This document shows, piece by piece, positions 25,051-33,770 of a DNA stretch of 64,000 bases. Every line of letters begins with the position of its first letter. Positions within the stretch are counted from its first letter, which is position 1. The notes beneath the pieces are model-generated. The model had not been told where the DNA came from and did not search any database. It saw only the letters and a list, made by a program, of their open reading frames with translations. The stretch is taken from the NCBI RefSeq assembly GCF_001404515.1, contig NZ_CXWE01000001.1, positions 1,134,567 to 1,198,566 on the forward strand, given 5' to 3'. The stretch is from Roseibium album. Its GTDB lineage: Bacteria; Pseudomonadota; Alphaproteobacteria; Rhizobiales; Stappiaceae. Position numbers and translations under genes: made by a program.

Positions 25051-26046
25051 CTACCCGATCACCCATATCCCCGCGAGCACGAACAGAGCAAGGAACACTG
25101 TCTGGGACACCACCATCCAGATTGCAGGACCACCGACTTCCAGGAGTTTCGGGATCGAGGTCTTCATGCCAACGGCGGCAATCGCGGCAAGCAGCGCCCA
25201 ACGGGAAATCTGGCCCGCAAGGTCTTTTGCGGTTTCAGGAACCAGGCCGAAGGAATTGAAGGCCGCCAGGATCAGGAAGGCAAGTACGAAGACAGGCATC
25301 AGCGGCGGACGGCTTGCACCTGGCTCGGCGCTGCCGCGCAGGATCAGGGCAGCGACCAGCACAATGGGCGCCAGCAGGGTCACGCGGATGAGTTTTACAA
25401 GCGTGGACAGATCTCCGGTTTCTTCGGACACGGAAAATCCGGCACCCACCACCTGGGCAACGTCGTGAATGGTGCCGCCGAGAAACACGCTGGTGGCATC
25501 AACGGAAAGTCCGAGATTGCTTGTCAGAATCGGGTAGACGATCATGGCCAGTGTGGACAGGACCGTCACGGTGATTACCGTGAAGGCGAGGTCTCGTTCC
25601 GCATGCTGCCGTTTTGGCAGGATCGAGCCGATCGCCATCGCCGCGGATGCACCGCAAATGGCGACCGCTCCGCCGGAAAGGAAGGCGAAGAGCCGGTCCT
25701 TGCCAAAAAGGTTTCCGATCATCAGCGAAAAGACGATGGTCGCCAGAACACCGAGGATGACAAGAAGCAGAAAGGGCAGGCCGAGTGCCTGCACCATCTC
25801 GATACTGATGCGCACGCCCAGAAGCGCAACGCCGACCCGCAGGAGTGTTCTTGCAGCAAAGGCAATGCCTTCCGAGGTACGCTGTTCGTCCGAGAGGAAA
25901 TTCAAAGGCATGCCCAGCAGGATCGCCATCAACATGGCAGGTGCGCCGTAGTGCTCATTCAGAAACTGAGCCGAAATGGCCACGAGCCCGGCGATGGCGA
26001 TACCGGGAAAAAGCTGGTTTGCCCGGGTCTTCAAAGTTTCGATCAT
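25051..26046 (-). CDS. YeiH-family putative sulfate/sulfite exporter
   Basis: A 331-residue integral membrane protein of the YeiH (UPF0324, Cons_hypoth698) family with about ten predicted helices. Conserved landmarks are LLRVGVALLGVRIS, SGGAVAICGASAAMAIGSIL and the GGTIHDVAQVVGAG loop. The family is annotated as putative sulfate exporters; in enterobacteria yeiH is controlled by the sulfite-responsive regulator YeiE. The start is 11 bases after the stop of the MauG-like gene, so the two are probably one operon. A sulfonate-monooxygenase operon, which would release sulfite, begins to be transcribed toward this region only a few kilobases away, so sulfite export is a reasonable but untested role. 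Confidence 0.88.
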   Translation of the reverse strand: MIETLKTRANQLFPGIAIAGLVAISAQFLNEHYGAPAMLMAILLGMPLNFLSDEQRTSEGIAFAARTLLRVGVALLGVRISIEMVQALGLPFLLLVILGVLATIVFSLMIGNLFGKDRLFAFLSGGAVAICGASAAMAIGSILPKRQHAERDLAFTVITVTVLSTLAMIVYPILTSNLGLSVDATSVFLGGTIHDVAQVVGAGFSVSEETGDLSTLVKLIRVTLLAPIVLVAALILRGSAEPGASRPPLMPVFVLAFLILAAFNSFGLVPETAKDLAGQISRWALLAAIAAVGMKTSIPKLLEVGGPAIWMVVSQTVFLALFVLAGIWVIG

Positions 26047-26057
26047 GTTTGTCCTGT

Positions 26058-27482
26058 TTAGGGTCTGTCGACTGGAAGCCCGCTGGGAACTCTATCGGGG
26101 ATGCCGAAGGAAGGAGAAGAAACCGAAGACGTACCGGTGAGCGCCTTGAGAAACGCGACGAGATCGGAAACTTCCTGATCGGAAAGTGAAATCCGCTCGA
26201 CATCCCGAAGCCGGGCCTGCCTGGCCATTTCACGCTGATCCTTATAGACCACGAAATCGATTGGTTCCAGCCACGGTGCGTCGGGAAGTGCAGCTGTTTT
26301 CGGTTGCCATTTTGCCAGCATTCCGTCCGGGTCGAGATGGTGGCGAACAATACCTTCGAGCGTCGGGTAGGCGCCGTTGTGGCCATAAGGCGATGTCAGC
26401 TCGACATTGCGCAGCATCGGTGTGCGGAAACGATAGGCATCTTCCAGTCTGTCGCTTTCGCCCATGCGGCCGACATCCCGCACCATTGGATCGAAACGCC
26501 GCGTGCGTCCGGGTCCGAAGGGGGGCAGGCCGATTGCGTGAAACTCCTGGTCACTCATGAGTTTGCCGGAATGGCAGCTGGAGCAATTACCCTTTCCGTA
26601 AAAGAGACCCATGCCGCGCTCTTGCGCATCCGTCAGTGCGGCCTTCCTGCCGGAAATATACTGGTCGAACGGACTGTCAAAACTCGTCCACTCGATCGCC
26701 TGGAAGGCTGCAAGTGCATTTCCGATCTCGGCAATCGAGACTTGCTCGGGCTCATCGATGTGATCGAACGCATCGACAAACATCTTGCCGTATTCGGGTA
26801 TGACACGGACCCGCTTGGCGATAATTGGCCAGGAGGCGTCTATCCGGTTGTGAACGGCGCCTGCGATCTCGTTTTCTTTCGGATTGCCGGCCATTTCGAA
26901 CTGGGCAACAAGCGGAAAAATCGCCTGGGCCGCAAGAAGGCTGTTCAGGCCCTCGGGAAGCCATTCCTCCGCCGGTGAGTTGAAGCCGTTTTCATAGTCG
27001 TCGGAAATGGAAAGACGGCCGTCGTGGAAAAGCGTGTGAAGCTCTTTTGCCCCGAGATTCCAGAGGCCTGGCGCATTTCGCGGAATCCTTTTCTTAATTC
27101 GGTTGTCGTCGACAAGTGCGGTCCGGTCCGGTCCGAGGCCTTCTCCGCCTTCGCCAATGCCGAGGGAAAGGCCGTCTCCTGTTCCAAGGACCGGATGATG
27201 ACATGTCGAACAGGCAATATTCCTGTTCCCGGAAAGGATCCTGTCGTAAAAGAGAAGCTGACCGAGGGCCGCCTGTTTCCTGTCGAAGGCGATGAAATCA
27301 TCGTCAGTCAGCGGGGAGGGCAGCTCCGCGGAATGAGCTGGTGCTGCCAGAAGAACACCAAGAAAGAACGACCGGAAAAAATGACGAAAATGCTGAAAGC
27401 CGCCGTGATTGGGCTTTTCCTGGCTGCGGGCCCTGCCCAGGCTGAAATCGAGAACGCGCGCGATCTGATGGAGGCCGGACAA
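26058..27482 (-). CDS. dihaem cytochrome c peroxidase / MauG-family protein (start uncertain)
   Basis: A periplasmic dihaem protein of about 430 mature residues. A signal-peptide tail (FFRSFFLGVLLAAPAHSA) precedes ELPSPLTDDDFIAFDRKQAALGQLLFYDRILSGNRNIACSTCHH, which carries the first CxxCH. The second, CSSCH, lies in MGLFYGKGNCSSCHSG. The family reduces hydrogen peroxide or, in MauG types, carries out oxidative maturation. No ATG, GTG or TTG occurs in frame close to the signal peptide. The nearest candidates I find are a TTG at 27482 (used here) and an ATG at 27638, both inside the divergent Sel1 gene, so the two genes overlap antisense or a rare start codon is used. The YeiH gene follows by 11 bases. 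Confidence 0.85.
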   Translation of the reverse strand: MSGLHQIARVLDFSLGRARSQEKPNHGGFQHFRHFFRSFFLGVLLAAPAHSAELPSPLTDDDFIAFDRKQAALGQLLFYDRILSGNRNIACSTCHHPVLGTGDGLSLGIGEGGEGLGPDRTALVDDNRIKKRIPRNAPGLWNLGAKELHTLFHDGRLSISDDYENGFNSPAEEWLPEGLNSLLAAQAIFPLVAQFEMAGNPKENEIAGAVHNRIDASWPIIAKRVRVIPEYGKMFVDAFDHIDEPEQVSIAEIGNALAAFQAIEWTSFDSPFDQYISGRKAALTDAQERGMGLFYGKGNCSSCHSGKLMSDQEFHAIGLPPFGPGRTRRFDPMVRDVGRMGESDRLEDAYRFRTPMLRNVELTSPYGHNGAYPTLEGIVRHHLDPDGMLAKWQPKTAALPDAPWLEPIDFVVYKDQREMARQARLRDVERISLSDQEVSDLVAFLKALTGTSSVSSPSFGIPDRVPSGLPVDRP

Positions 27483-27863
27483 TTTGAGGAGGCCAGGAAG
27501 GAACTTTGGCCCGCCGCACGTTCCGGCAACGCGGATGCCGAGGAACTGATCGGCGTGATGTATGCAATGGGTCTCGGCGTGGAGCGGGACGATCAGCGCG
27601 CTTTCGAGTGGTATCTCAGAAGCGCCATGAAGGGGCATCCGGGCGCGCAATCCGGTATCGGCTGGTATTACGAGGTCGGCCGGGGAATGCCCGCGCCGGA
27701 TCTTGTTCGCGCTTACATGTGGTACACGCTTTCCGCCATCGGAGGAGATCCCGATGCGGCGATCTCGCTTGAGGAAGTCGTGAAGAAAATGACCAAAGAG
27801 GAAATTGAAAAGGCGCATGTTCTGGTCGATGACTACAAGGTCTGGATGTACCCGTTCCGGTAG
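27381..27863 (+). CDS. secreted Sel1-repeat (TPR-like) protein
   Basis: A 160-residue exported protein. The signal peptide (MLKAAVIGLFLAAGPAQA) precedes several Sel1-like repeats: GNADAEELIGVMYAMGLGVERDDQRAFEWYLRSAMKGHPGAQSGIGWYYEVGRGM and a third degenerate copy with AYMWYTLSA. Sel1 repeats form alpha-solenoids that mediate protein contacts. The ATG at 27381 or the one nine bases on is the likely start. The open frame continues upstream only because it runs antisense through the peroxidase gene. The 5' end overlaps the probable start region of the divergent peroxidase gene. Confidence 0.85.
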   Translation: MTKMLKAAVIGLFLAAGPAQAEIENARDLMEAGQFEEARKELWPAARSGNADAEELIGVMYAMGLGVERDDQRAFEWYLRSAMKGHPGAQSGIGWYYEVGRGMPAPDLVRAYMWYTLSAIGGDPDAAISLEEVVKKMTKEEIEKAHVLVDDYKVWMYPFR

Positions 27864-27941
27864 ATCCTGCTCATTTGCAACCCCGGATCCGAAAATCGGC
27901 TTGTTGTCTTTCCGGAGTTGTCGAGGCGAACTCGAAAATTG

Positions 27942-27968
27942 ACACGTCCGGCAACTGGCCGGACGTGT
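27942..27968 (-). terminator. terminator of the sulfonate/TRAP operon
   Basis: ACACGTCCGGC pairs perfectly with GCCGGACGTGT around a five-base loop and is followed on the minus strand by CAATTTTC. It lies 17 bases after the stop codon of the TRAP binding-protein gene. Confidence 0.88.
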
Positions 27969-27984
27969 CTGATTGAAGAACAGC

Positions 27985-29043
27985 TTAGTTCAGGTCGGCG
28001 TCACGCGCACCGTTGACGGAGGTTTCAGCTTCCTGAACGGCTTCTTCCAGTGCGCCGAAGATCTCGCCGCCGCGTGCGACATTGTCCTTGAACCAGTCGT
28101 AGACCGGTGCGGCTGCTTCCTTGAAAGCGGCTTTCTGTTCCGGCGTTGGAACATAAAGATCGCCGCCGCCGGCAACGAAGTCCTCGTAGGCCTGGATGGA
28201 TTTACGCTTCGGAGAAGCGAATGTTGCTTGCTGGAGAGCATAAAAGCCGTCCACCACGACCCGGCGCATGTCTTCCGGCATGGCGAGGAACCGTTCGTTG
28301 CTCATCCACCAGAGGGCACCCATGTAGGCGTGGCCGTCGAGCGTCACATACTGCAGGCCCGCATCGGGGAATTTCATGCCCATGATGTCGGTGATGCCGT
28401 TCTTGGAACCTTCAACGACACCGGTCTGGAATGATGTGAACAGCTCAGGCCACGGGATCGGGGTGGGAGAAGCACCCAGCGACTTGACCAGCTCTTGCGG
28501 CAGGTCGGCCACAACGGTACGGATCTTCAGGCCTTCCATGTCGGCCGGATTGGCGACACGGCGCTTTGTGTTGGCAAAGTTCCGCCAGCCACCGGTGTTG
28601 CCAACCGTCATCAGACGGATCGTGTTGTCGCTGTCTTCAAGCGCCATGTTGCGCAAGGTACGCGTGAAGTTGCCGGACAGGACATGTTCGGCGATCCGGT
28701 CGTCGGACATCATGTATGGCAGGTCGAGCACCTGAACATACGGGAAGATGCCGGAGGCTCCGCCTGATGTGGAGATGTAGATGTCAATCGCACCACCGGC
28801 AACGCCCTGCAGGCATTCAGCACCATTCGAGCAGAGCTGTGTTCCGATGAAGAGTTCGACCTCGATTGCTCCGTTGGATGCGGCTTCAACGAAGTTCTTG
28901 AAGACCACAAGGCCATCATAATCTTCGTCATTCTCGTTGGAATTGGCGGTTGCACGCAGCGTATAGTCGGCAGCAACGGCACTCAGCGAAGAACCGGCGA
29001 GCATCGCCGCGACGGTGAGTGTTTTCAGAGCAGATTTGAGCAT
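27985..29043 (-). CDS. dctP: TRAP transporter solute-binding protein (DctP family)
   Basis: A 352-residue periplasmic binding protein with a signal peptide (LKTLTVAAMLAGSSLSAVAADY). DctP-family features are the long central helix region and the NPADMEGLKIRTV segment, whose arginine normally pairs with an acidic group of the ligand, then SLGASPTPIPWPELFTSFQTGVVEG. It is the last gene of a six-gene operon that begins with a sulfonate monooxygenase, so its ligand is probably a sulfonate such as sulfoquinovose or a glycoside of it, with the arginine contacting the sulfonate or a carboxylate. A good ribosome-binding site (GGGAGG) precedes the ATG, and a strong terminator follows the gene. Confidence 0.94.
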   Translation of the reverse strand: MLKSALKTLTVAAMLAGSSLSAVAADYTLRATANSNENDEDYDGLVVFKNFVEAASNGAIEVELFIGTQLCSNGAECLQGVAGGAIDIYISTSGGASGIFPYVQVLDLPYMMSDDRIAEHVLSGNFTRTLRNMALEDSDNTIRLMTVGNTGGWRNFANTKRRVANPADMEGLKIRTVVADLPQELVKSLGASPTPIPWPELFTSFQTGVVEGSKNGITDIMGMKFPDAGLQYVTLDGHAYMGALWWMSNERFLAMPEDMRRVVVDGFYALQQATFASPKRKSIQAYEDFVAGGGDLYVPTPEQKAAFKEAAAPVYDWFKDNVARGGEIFGALEEAVQEAETSVNGARDADLN

Positions 29044-29070
29044 CAGGTACCTCCCATATTAAGCTCAAGA

Positions 29071-30561
29071 TCAGTTGGCAAATCCGGTCCATCGAGGGAT
29101 CGTCATCGAAAGTGCCGGTATGTAGGTGATCAGGAAGATCACCGCGATTTCTACCGCCAGAAACGGCAGAATGGCTTTGGCAATGGTTTCAACCCGTTCC
29201 TTTGAAACCGAGGCGGCGACAAATAGCACCAGGCCCATTGGCGGCGTGGCAAGACCGATGGTCAGGTTCACGCTCATGATGATGGCAAAGTGGATCGAAT
29301 CCACTCCCATCGATGTGAAAATGGGCCCGAGGATCGGTCCGAGGATGATGATCGCTGGCCCCGCATCGAGAAACATTCCGACAATGAACAGGAGCAGGTT
29401 GATCAGGAACAGCAGGATCAGCGGGTTGTCGGAAAGCGAAAGTACGAAGTCGGCCATGATTTCAGGAGCATGGCTAAGGCTGACGACGGTCTTGAAGGCC
29501 ATTGCAGCGCCGACAAGAAGAAGAACCACTGCCGACGTGATGCCAGCCCTGTTCAGGATGCCGGGAACTTCCTTCACCTTGATGGAGTGCAAGACGAAAA
29601 AGCCGATGATCAGCGCATAGGCGACTGCGACGGCGGCCGCTTCCGTCGGCGTGAAGACACCGATCAGGATGCCACCCAGAATGATGATCGGTGTCTGCAA
29701 AGGCACGACGGCTTTTTTGCAGACCATCCGGAAATCTTCGGACACTGCGCCGCGCAGACCCTTCAATAGCAGATGCGACATTCCAATCAGGACGACAAAC
29801 AGGACGAAAGTCGTGATACCCGACACGTCCAGAGAGGTCTGACTGAGAATGCCGAATGCAAGCGCCAGCAGGAGCGATGCGAGATTGATCCTGAGCAATG
29901 CGAACGACACCCAGTATTCGACCGGCGCCATTTTCTGACCGGGATTGACGATCCGCTGGGCCTTGGGCAGATCGTACTTGTCAGCCATCAGTCGGACAAC
30001 CAGCATCAGGCCGATGCCGACCATGACGCCGGGGACAATACCGGCCAGGAAGAGGGCGGCAACACTTTCGCCCATGACATAGGCATAGATGATCATGATG
30101 CCGGACGGCGGGATGATAGGACCGATAACAGACGACGCTGCTGTTACCGCTGCTGCGAACCGGCGCGTGTACCCCTGTTTTTCCATCGCTGGAATAAGCA
30201 TGGAGCCAAGTGCGGACGTGTCGGCGACTGCCGAACCGGAAAGACCGGCAAACAGCATCGACGACAGGATATTCACATGTGCAAGGCCGCCGCGCAGGTG
30301 GCCCATGAGTGCCTGGCTGAATTCTACCAGGCGGGTCGTGATCCCGCCCTTGTTCATCAGCTCGCCTGCGAGCATGAAGAACGGAATCGCCATGAGAGGA
30401 AAACTGTCCATGCCGTTGTAGACGTTACGGTAGAGCAGCGTGATGTCGCGTTCCTGGCCATTCAGCCAAAGCAGGATGCCGGGAGCCGCCAGCAAGCCGA
30501 AAAAGACCGGTAGTCCGATCATCAGGAACAGGAGAAAAACAGGAAGAAACCATATAAGCAT
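29071..30561 (-). CDS. dctM: TRAP transporter large permease (DctM)
   Basis: The large TRAP subunit forms the sodium-coupled transport channel in the inner membrane. At 496 residues it is longer than the usual 425 or so; extra sequence lies mid-protein, around 215-300, as additional hydrophobic segments. Typical features are PFFMLAGELMNKGGI, GLSGSAVADTSALGSMLIPAM, PPSGIMIIYA and ATPPMGLVLFVAASVS. Its ATG shares one base with the dctQ stop (TGATG), so translation is coupled. It works with the preceding DctQ and the following DctP. Confidence 0.95.
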   Translation of the reverse strand: MLIWFLPVFLLFLMIGLPVFFGLLAAPGILLWLNGQERDITLLYRNVYNGMDSFPLMAIPFFMLAGELMNKGGITTRLVEFSQALMGHLRGGLAHVNILSSMLFAGLSGSAVADTSALGSMLIPAMEKQGYTRRFAAAVTAASSVIGPIIPPSGIMIIYAYVMGESVAALFLAGIVPGVMVGIGLMLVVRLMADKYDLPKAQRIVNPGQKMAPVEYWVSFALLRINLASLLLALAFGILSQTSLDVSGITTFVLFVVLIGMSHLLLKGLRGAVSEDFRMVCKKAVVPLQTPIIILGGILIGVFTPTEAAAVAVAYALIIGFFVLHSIKVKEVPGILNRAGITSAVVLLLVGAAMAFKTVVSLSHAPEIMADFVLSLSDNPLILLFLINLLLFIVGMFLDAGPAIIILGPILGPIFTSMGVDSIHFAIIMSVNLTIGLATPPMGLVLFVAASVSKERVETIAKAILPFLAVEIAVIFLITYIPALSMTIPRWTGFAN

Positions 30562-31151
30562 CAGTCCGCTCCCGCCATGTCAGCATCGGGTATGGCCGGC
30601 AGTCGGTCATTGCCGCCAATAAGAGAAATGAGATTGCGCAAGATGAGTTCGACATTGACGAGGGTCAGCAGAACGACACCGACGAGCAAGGACATCATCA
30701 TCCAGCTTCTGGGCACACGGATCCATTCGGTCAGTGTAATATTTCCCGGAACGTAGAGTGACGCTGTCGCAAACTTGCCGCCAAAGCCGGTGACTTCGGC
30801 AAAGCCGATCTGTACCGCGATCGCAAGGACGAGGAGCGACACGATGAGCAAGAGCAGGGAAAGCAGCTTGCCCAGAGCCTGAGGAAGTGCGTGGCCAAGC
30901 ATGTCGATGGCGACGAAGCCGCCGCGACGGAACGCCGTTGGTGCCATCAGGCCCGTCATCCACAACATGCAAAAACGCGCTGCCTCGTCTGGCCAGGGCA
31001 ACGCGTTGTTGAATACATAGCGGAATACGACCTGAATCAGGATCGCAACGACCATCAAGGCCACGGCTACGATGCCTATCGCTCTGCCGATCCGCAATAG
31101 CTGCGAATTGACAAAGGCGAGCGGTGCAAGGACCGCCAGCAATGCCCCCAT
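30561..31151 (-). CDS. dctQ: TRAP transporter small permease (DctQ)
   Basis: A 196-residue four-helix membrane protein of the DctQ family, with the conserved VVFRYVFNNALPWPDEAARFCMLWMTGLMAP segment. It assembles with DctM. GGGAGGAG lies before the ATG, and the gene starts about 60 bases after the flavin reductase stop, so the transporter genes are probably cotranscribed with the monooxygenase trio. The 3' end overlaps dctM by one base. Confidence 0.93.
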   Translation of the reverse strand: MGALLAVLAPLAFVNSQLLRIGRAIGIVAVALMVVAILIQVVFRYVFNNALPWPDEAARFCMLWMTGLMAPTAFRRGGFVAIDMLGHALPQALGKLLSLLLLIVSLLVLAIAVQIGFAEVTGFGGKFATASLYVPGNITLTEWIRVPRSWMMMSLLVGVVLLTLVNVELILRNLISLIGGNDRLPAIPDADMAGAD

Positions 31152-31210
31152 TCGGGCTCCTCCCTAATTACTTCCTGTCGGCAGGGCGGTTCCCGTCCTG
31201 CCGTTTGCTC

Positions 31211-31726
31211 TCATTTCGGAGCGATTTGTCCAAGTTTGCCTGCGAAAAAGGTCAGCGCCTCCCCATGACGCATTTCTGCCTGCATGACCTGTCCCAGAAC
31301 AATCAGGTGATCGCCGCCTTCATAAGCGGCAAACCGTTTGCATTCGAAGCGTGCGAGGCAGTGCTCGAGCAACGGCACGCCGTTTTCGTCAATCCTGTGC
31401 GGCAACTGGTCGAAGGCATTCGCATTGCGTACAAAGCCGTTGCACACTTCAGCCTGGTGATGGCTGAGAACGTGGATGGCGTAGTTTTCGGCGGTTTCGA
31501 AGTAGCGGAAACGGCGCGAACCCTTGTCCGGCATCCACAACACGAGTGGCGGATCGAGCGATACGGACGAAAAGCTGTTCGCCGTGATGCCGACCGGCCC
31601 GTCATCCGATCCGGTGGTGACGACAGTCACGCCGGTTGCAAATCGGCCGAACGCGTCGCGCAGCAAACGGGTGTTGTCCGTGTGCGGTGCGAAGGTAACA
31701 GGATGATTGGCATTTTGCATGGTCAT
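31211..31726 (-). CDS. flavin reductase (SmoA-like)
   Basis: A 171-residue protein of the flavin reductase-like FMN-binding fold (FGRFATGVTVVTTGSDDGPVGITANSFSSVSLDPPLVLWMPDKGSRRF). It would use NAD(P)H to supply reduced FMN to the two-component monooxygenase encoded two genes upstream. Its start codon shares a base with the stop of the aldo-keto reductase (TGATG). The gene order monooxygenase, aldo-keto reductase, flavin reductase is that of smoC-smoB-smoA in the Agrobacterium sulfoquinovose pathway, so this is the expected SmoA counterpart. Specificity for NADH or NADPH cannot be read from the sequence. Confidence 0.9.
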   Translation of the reverse strand: MTMQNANHPVTFAPHTDNTRLLRDAFGRFATGVTVVTTGSDDGPVGITANSFSSVSLDPPLVLWMPDKGSRRFRYFETAENYAIHVLSHHQAEVCNGFVRNANAFDQLPHRIDENGVPLLEHCLARFECKRFAAYEGGDHLIVLGQVMQAEMRHGEALTFFAGKLGQIAPK

Positions 31727-32616
31727 CAGGGTACCTCATTTCCAAGGGCGGCTTCGTAGAGCCGGTACCAGGTTTCACGATCAAGCGAGACTTTCAGTGC
31801 ATCTGAAATCTTTGCGATACGGTCAGGATTGTTTGTTCCCAGAACCGGCAGAAGGGTTGCCGGATGGGTAAGCAGGAACGCGATGGCGACGGCAGACCGG
31901 TCGACATTGAAGCCGGCAGCTACGTCGTCCATGACCGCGCCAAGCTTGCCGGTTTCGGAGATCAGTGCCCCGCCCCCAAGCGGGGACCAGGCCATCAGAT
32001 TCGTGCCCAGGCGCTGGTGAAAGGCAATGTCTCCGTTTGTAAACGGCGTGATTTCAGCCAGCGAGACCTCGATCTGGTTGGTCACGAGCCTGTTGGACAT
32101 TCCCGACTGCAACAGGTCCCAGTCCCACGGGCGGAAGTTCGACACGCCGACATTCCGGACCTTGCCGCTCTTGACCAGGTCATCCAGCACGGCACCGGTC
32201 TCATGGTGATCCATGAGGGGGTCGGGTCTGTGAATGAGAAGCATATCTATGGTGTCGATCCCCATGTCGCTCAGCGACGTTTCGACCGACTTCTCGATAT
32301 GCTGCCGGGAGGTGTCGTAATACTTCACCGTTGCCTGCTCATGGCGACCGACGGGAGCGACGATGTCACATTTGGTGACGATCTCCATCTTGTTGCGCAG
32401 GGCCGGATTGGCTTTGAGCGCACCGCCGAGAACCGCTTCCGCAGTGTACCCGCCATAGATATCCGCCTGATCGAACGTGGTGATCCCCTGATCGAGACAC
32501 AGCTGGATTTTCCGTTCCACGTAGGCCGGGGTCGTGTCCGCATCGTCACCGAGCCGCCACATGCCGTAGATGAGGCGGGAAAATTCCAGGGATTCTGTAA
32601 GCGATACGCGCTGCAT
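31726..32616 (-). CDS. aldo/keto reductase (SmoB-like, candidate 6-oxo-glucose reductase)
   Basis: A 296-residue TIM-barrel aldo/keto reductase. The catalytic tetrad is readable as D49 and Y54 (FDQADIYG), K82 (VTKCD) and H129 (LLIHRPDP). The C-terminal cofactor segment VLGTNNPDRI suits NADP(H). The ATG at 32616 overlaps the monooxygenase stop (TAATG), and the 3' end overlaps the flavin reductase start, so the three are translationally coupled. In the sulfo-SMO pathway the equivalent enzyme SmoB reduces the 6-oxo-glucose released by desulfonation to glucose; that role is inferred from gene order and family. A longer frame upstream runs into the monooxygenase gene and is not used. Confidence 0.92.
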   Translation of the reverse strand: MQRVSLTESLEFSRLIYGMWRLGDDADTTPAYVERKIQLCLDQGITTFDQADIYGGYTAEAVLGGALKANPALRNKMEIVTKCDIVAPVGRHEQATVKYYDTSRQHIEKSVETSLSDMGIDTIDMLLIHRPDPLMDHHETGAVLDDLVKSGKVRNVGVSNFRPWDWDLLQSGMSNRLVTNQIEVSLAEITPFTNGDIAFHQRLGTNLMAWSPLGGGALISETGKLGAVMDDVAAGFNVDRSAVAIAFLLTHPATLLPVLGTNNPDRIAKISDALKVSLDRETWYRLYEAALGNEVP

Positions 32617-33770
32617 TAGCGGCGGACTCCATTGCCAAGCGGGGTTGCAGGTGTTTCGGCCGGAACCCGGCCATAAGCGTGGGGAAGCGAACAGGTCTTG
32701 AGGTTCGGCAGCACGCGCTTGCCGAAATGCCGCGCTTCTTCCAGATGCGGATAGCCGGAGAAGATGAAGGCTCTGATGCCCATCTTCTGGTAAGCCTCGA
32801 TCTTGGACATGACCTGGTCGGTCGAGCCGACAAGAGCAGCCCCGCAACCGGAGCGGGCCCGGCCGACGCCAGTCCAGAGGTTGGGTTCAATGTAACCGAA
32901 CTCGTCGGCAACATCGCGGTTTTTGGCCTGGTGGCTCACGCCGAGCGATTTCGCGTCGAGCGCGCGCTCGCGGATGGCCGTGCCCTGATCGTCGTCAAGT
33001 TTCGAGACAATGTAGTCGGCGTATTCCTGCGCTTCCTTTTCGGTGTCGCGCACGATCATGTGGACACGAAGACCATAATCGAGCGTCCGGTCGTATTTTT
33101 CCGCGACCGTGTTGACAGCCTTCATGCGTCCTTCGAGTTCTTCAATCTTCTCGGGCCACATCAGGTAGACGTCGCAGTGCTGACCGCACAGCTCCAGAGC
33201 GGCTGGCGAATAACCTCCGAAATAAAGGAGTGGACCGCCGGTCTGATACGGTCTCACCGGGTCGGTGGTCAGGCCCGTAAAGTTGTAGACCTCGCCTTCA
33301 TAGTTGATCTCGTCTCGTGTCCAGGCTTGTTTCAGGACTTCGACGACCTCGCGTGAACGCTGGTAACGATACCCGCTGTCGGCCTGCTCGCCCGGAAAAT
33401 CAGAGGAAATGATATTGACCGTAAGGCGGCCTTTCAGCATGTGGTCGAGCGTTGCGATCGTACGGGCAAGCATGATCGGCTGCATTTCACCGCAGCGAAC
33501 GGCTGCAAGAAGGTTGATCTTGTCGGTGATCGGTGCGCAACCGGCGACGAACGACAACGTGTCCTGACCCACCTGGTAGGAAGATGGGCACAGGATATTG
33601 CGAAATCCTTCTTGTTCCGCCGTTTTGACGATCGTCGAGCAATGGTCCCAGGATGAGCGCAATTGGCCTTCCGGGACGCCCAGGAATTGATAGTCGTCAG
33701 AACACAAGGCAGCGAACCAGGATACTTCCGCTGCGTCGAGATCCGGCGATGTCACTGGGACAACTGTCAT
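32616..33770 (-). CDS. SsuD-type flavin-dependent sulfonate monooxygenase (SmoC-like)
   Basis: A 384-residue luciferase-like monooxygenase of the alkanesulfonate (SsuD) branch. Such enzymes use reduced FMN and oxygen to break a carbon-sulfur bond, releasing sulfite and an aldehyde. The SsuD sulfonate and active-site residues W196, R226, H228, R297 and Y331 are all matched at a constant offset of nine: W205, R235, H237, R306 and Y340 (in MWPEK, GLRVHMIVRDT, GVGRARSG and SGYPHLEEA). It opens a coupled trio with an aldo-keto reductase and a flavin reductase, the core of the sulfoquinovose monooxygenase pathway, so a sugar sulfonate is a better guess than alkanesulfonates. A GntR regulator faces it. 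Confidence 0.92.
   Translation of the reverse strand: MTVVPVTSPDLDAAEVSWFAALCSDDYQFLGVPEGQLRSSWDHCSTIVKTAEQEGFRNILCPSSYQVGQDTLSFVAGCAPITDKINLLAAVRCGEMQPIMLARTIATLDHMLKGRLTVNIISSDFPGEQADSGYRYQRSREVVEVLKQAWTRDEINYEGEVYNFTGLTTDPVRPYQTGGPLLYFGGYSPAALELCGQHCDVYLMWPEKIEELEGRMKAVNTVAEKYDRTLDYGLRVHMIVRDTEKEAQEYADYIVSKLDDDQGTAIRERALDAKSLGVSHQAKNRDVADEFGYIEPNLWTGVGRARSGCGAALVGSTDQVMSKIEAYQKMGIRAFIFSGYPHLEEARHFGKRVLPNLKTCSLPHAYGRVPAETPATPLGNGVRR

Noticed and set aside
27024..27380. N-terminal extension of the Sel1 gene
   Set aside because: This part is antisense to the peroxidase haem region; the signal peptide starts at 27381 or 27390.
29290..29769. Plus-strand frames antisense to dctM
   Set aside because: Shadow frames of a membrane protein gene with no features of their own.
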